NCBI GenBank assembly: GCA_001310415.1 | Contig: BAXE01000007.1 | Coordinates: 124,001 to 188,000 of the forward strand | DNA from: Enterovibrio sp. JCM 19048 | GTDB taxonomy: Bacteria > Pseudomonadota > Gammaproteobacteria > Enterobacterales > Vibrionaceae | Length of the DNA stretch: 64,000 nt | Reading direction: 5' to 3' | Shown: positions 62,478 through 64,000 of the stretch, in pieces | Layout: each line of letters begins with the position of its first letter | Position numbering within the stretch: the stretch's first letter is position 1 | Notes under the pieces: generated by a model | Told to the model about the DNA's origin: nothing | What the model saw: the letters and a program-made list of their open reading frames with translations, nothing else | Database searches by the model: none | Position numbers and translations under genes: made by a program

Positions 62478-63925
62478 TTAAGAAATTAACCAATGTCTAA
62501 TCGACAAACAGGTTACATCTCTAACCAACTCTCTTGGCAGACCATTTTTGATACGGTTGCCCACCCATTTACCGATTCCGATAGGTTGGTTGCGGTAAGT
62601 AATAATCACTTCACCTGAACCAGAGAGGTTTTGTGGGCGAATATCCCTGCCCATATACCATTCTTTGGCGTCTTCGACTGTCAGGTCGATGCAGTTGTCT
62701 TCATTGCCTTTAGCCAGCGCCATGATGGTCTCATGTTGCCAGCGATATCCTTTCTTATGGGTTTCCGCAAGCTTCAGTCCGATGCGGTCAAACTTGATTT
62801 CCGGCAAAATAGCTTCGATTGGAGCAGGGAATAGCCATACTTCCTTGTCGCGCAACCAGATATTGGAATCAGATGGCACGTCTAAGCCCAATGTATCGCG
62901 CAGGGCTTGTTTCGCTGCATCAGAATCTTTCGCGTTGGCTTTTTGGAATGGGAACTTGCGCGGGCGTTTTTTCACCATTTCGCTGTCTACGGCTTCAGTC
63001 TTGCGAAGCCTTGCTACGAAGAAACCTTCACTGTCGAAAATCTGCGGGAAGACGTGCAGGAAGCCGTCTTCTGTGCAGGCTTTATCTGCACCGTCAAACA
63101 AACCATTCAGCGGTTCAAAAGCCACAGCATCGCCAAAAGTCTCTTTCAGGTAGTGACAAATATCCTGATTTTCGTCGTGATTCAGTGTACAGGTTGAATA
63201 CACCATCATGCCGCCCGGTTTCAATGCGTGGAAAGCGCTGGTGATCAAATCGCGCTGGGTGTCGGCAATCTCTTTGACGGACTCCAGGCTCCAGTTGCTG
63301 AAAGCATCGGCATCTTTGCGGATTGTGCCTTCGCCTGAGCAAGGCGCATCCAGAAGAATTGCATCAAAGGTTTCTGGTAGCCAGCCGCCGAATACACGGC
63401 CGTCGTAGTTAGTCAGCGCTGAGTTGGTCACGCCGCAACGCAACAGGTTGGCGTGAAGCACCTTAACGCGGCTGGCAGAGTATTCATTGGCAACGAGCAG
63501 GCCTGAGTTGCCAAGTGCAGCAGCGATTTGAGTCGTTTTGGAACCCGGTGCGGCAGCCATGTCCAATACACGTTCAAATTCCGGCGCGTTTTCAAACAGG
63601 GCGGTAACAGGCAGCATTGAGCTTGCTTCTTGAATGTAGAAAAGCCCCGCCATATGTTCAGCTGTATTACCCAGGGGCACAACTTCTTCGTTATAGTCGT
63701 CAATCCAAAAGCCAGTGTCACACCATGGAACCGGTGTCAGTTTCCAACCCTTCTCAGCGGCGCGTTCAAGGAAGGCTTTGACGGATATCTTCAGTGTGTT
63801 CACACGTAGCTTCGGCGCAATGGGCGCTTGCAAGCCTCAATAAAATCCGTCATGGAAAGATGGGAAGGCAGGATCTGTTCGATTTGTTGAAGAAACAAGT
63901 CCGGGATCTTGATATTTGGATGCAC
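62478..63925 (-). CDS. rsmF: 16S rRNA m5C(1407) methyltransferase
   Basis: About 482 residues. SAM-binding AAAPGSKTTQIAA, catalytic cysteines in LLDAPCSGEG and YSTCTLN, then FLHVFPQIFDSEGFFVARLRK and a C-terminal PUA-like domain (KGYRWQHETIMALA, GLPRELVRD). Matches E. coli RsmF (YebU). The N-terminus lies in another frame: a GTG at 63925 gives a start containing IPDLFLQQIEQILPSHLSM; adding one C near 63810 restores KRPLRRSLRVNTLKIS. The bases 63926-64000 show no gene. Confidence 0.93.
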
Positions 63926-64000
63926 CTGAACGCACTCTTGCTGGTGTTAACGGAAGTGCGAAGTGTAAAAGGAAAGGGCTGGTGACGCCAGCAAACGGAA

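Overview
The window reads as chromosomal DNA of a marine gammaproteobacterium of the Vibrionaceae, closest in flavour to Grimontia, Enterovibrio or Photobacterium. This is inferred from the DUF3802, DUF3334 and DUF2913 genes, a FabH2-type ketoacyl synthase, a Cra-fruBKA locus, and the order rplY-radD-rsuA-bcr that is also found in E. coli. No rRNA, tRNA, CRISPR array or complete insertion sequence was seen. One 264-bp MITE-like element is present.

The sequence carries many one-base frameshifts in about 30 genes, most of them housekeeping genes. In 25 cases I could work out the repair, and each time adding one base back (nearly always to a short homopolymer) restores the family sequence exactly. 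I treat these as sequencing deletions, annotate the full gene spans as CDS, and make no pseudogene calls.

Layout: 0-0.3 kb, end of a DUF3015-like gene. 0.4-4.6 kb (minus), an accessory operon for secreted proteins: a cohesin-domain protein with a PEP-CTERM anchor, a small exported protein, an alpha/beta-hydrolase and a dockerin-domain protein, behind a sigma-54 promoter with a possible enhancer. 4.9-6.8 kb, chemoreceptor. 7-12.5 kb, M32 carboxypeptidase, GGCT-like protein, OmpA porin, DUF2786 protein and EamA exporter. 12.5-19.7 kb (minus), two-component system plus an Frc-type fructose ABC transporter and a second sugar-binding protein. 19.8-22.6 kb, MITE, LexA-like box and polB. 22.6-29.4 kb, small genes, rplY, radD, GNAT, rsuA, bcr and a DUF2913 gene. 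29.4-36.1 kb, ybjT homolog, AttEFGH-like ABC/lipocalin operon and two tiny lipoproteins. 36.1-41.2 kb, cra divergent from fruBKA with three Cra operators between them. 41.3-46.4 kb, hybrid kinase, DUF3334 and DUF3802 genes. 46.5-49.7 kb, tapT, nagK and a diguanylate cyclase. 49.8-55.1 kb (minus), fabH2, SLC13 carrier, sanA and malic enzyme. 55.3-64 kb, HrpB-like helicase, DHFR-like protein, yajQ, aroH-type DAHP synthase, an orphan PEP-synthase C-domain protein, cvfB, a candidate structured RNA and rsmF.

Two themes recur. One is sugar and organic-acid handling: Frc ABC and Fru PTS for fructose under separate control, NagK for GlcNAc, and a dicarboxylate carrier next to malic enzyme. The other is the cell surface: the cohesin/dockerin operon, OmpA, AttH, SanA and the small lipoproteins. 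The cohesin-dockerin-PEP-CTERM operon is the most unusual system here.
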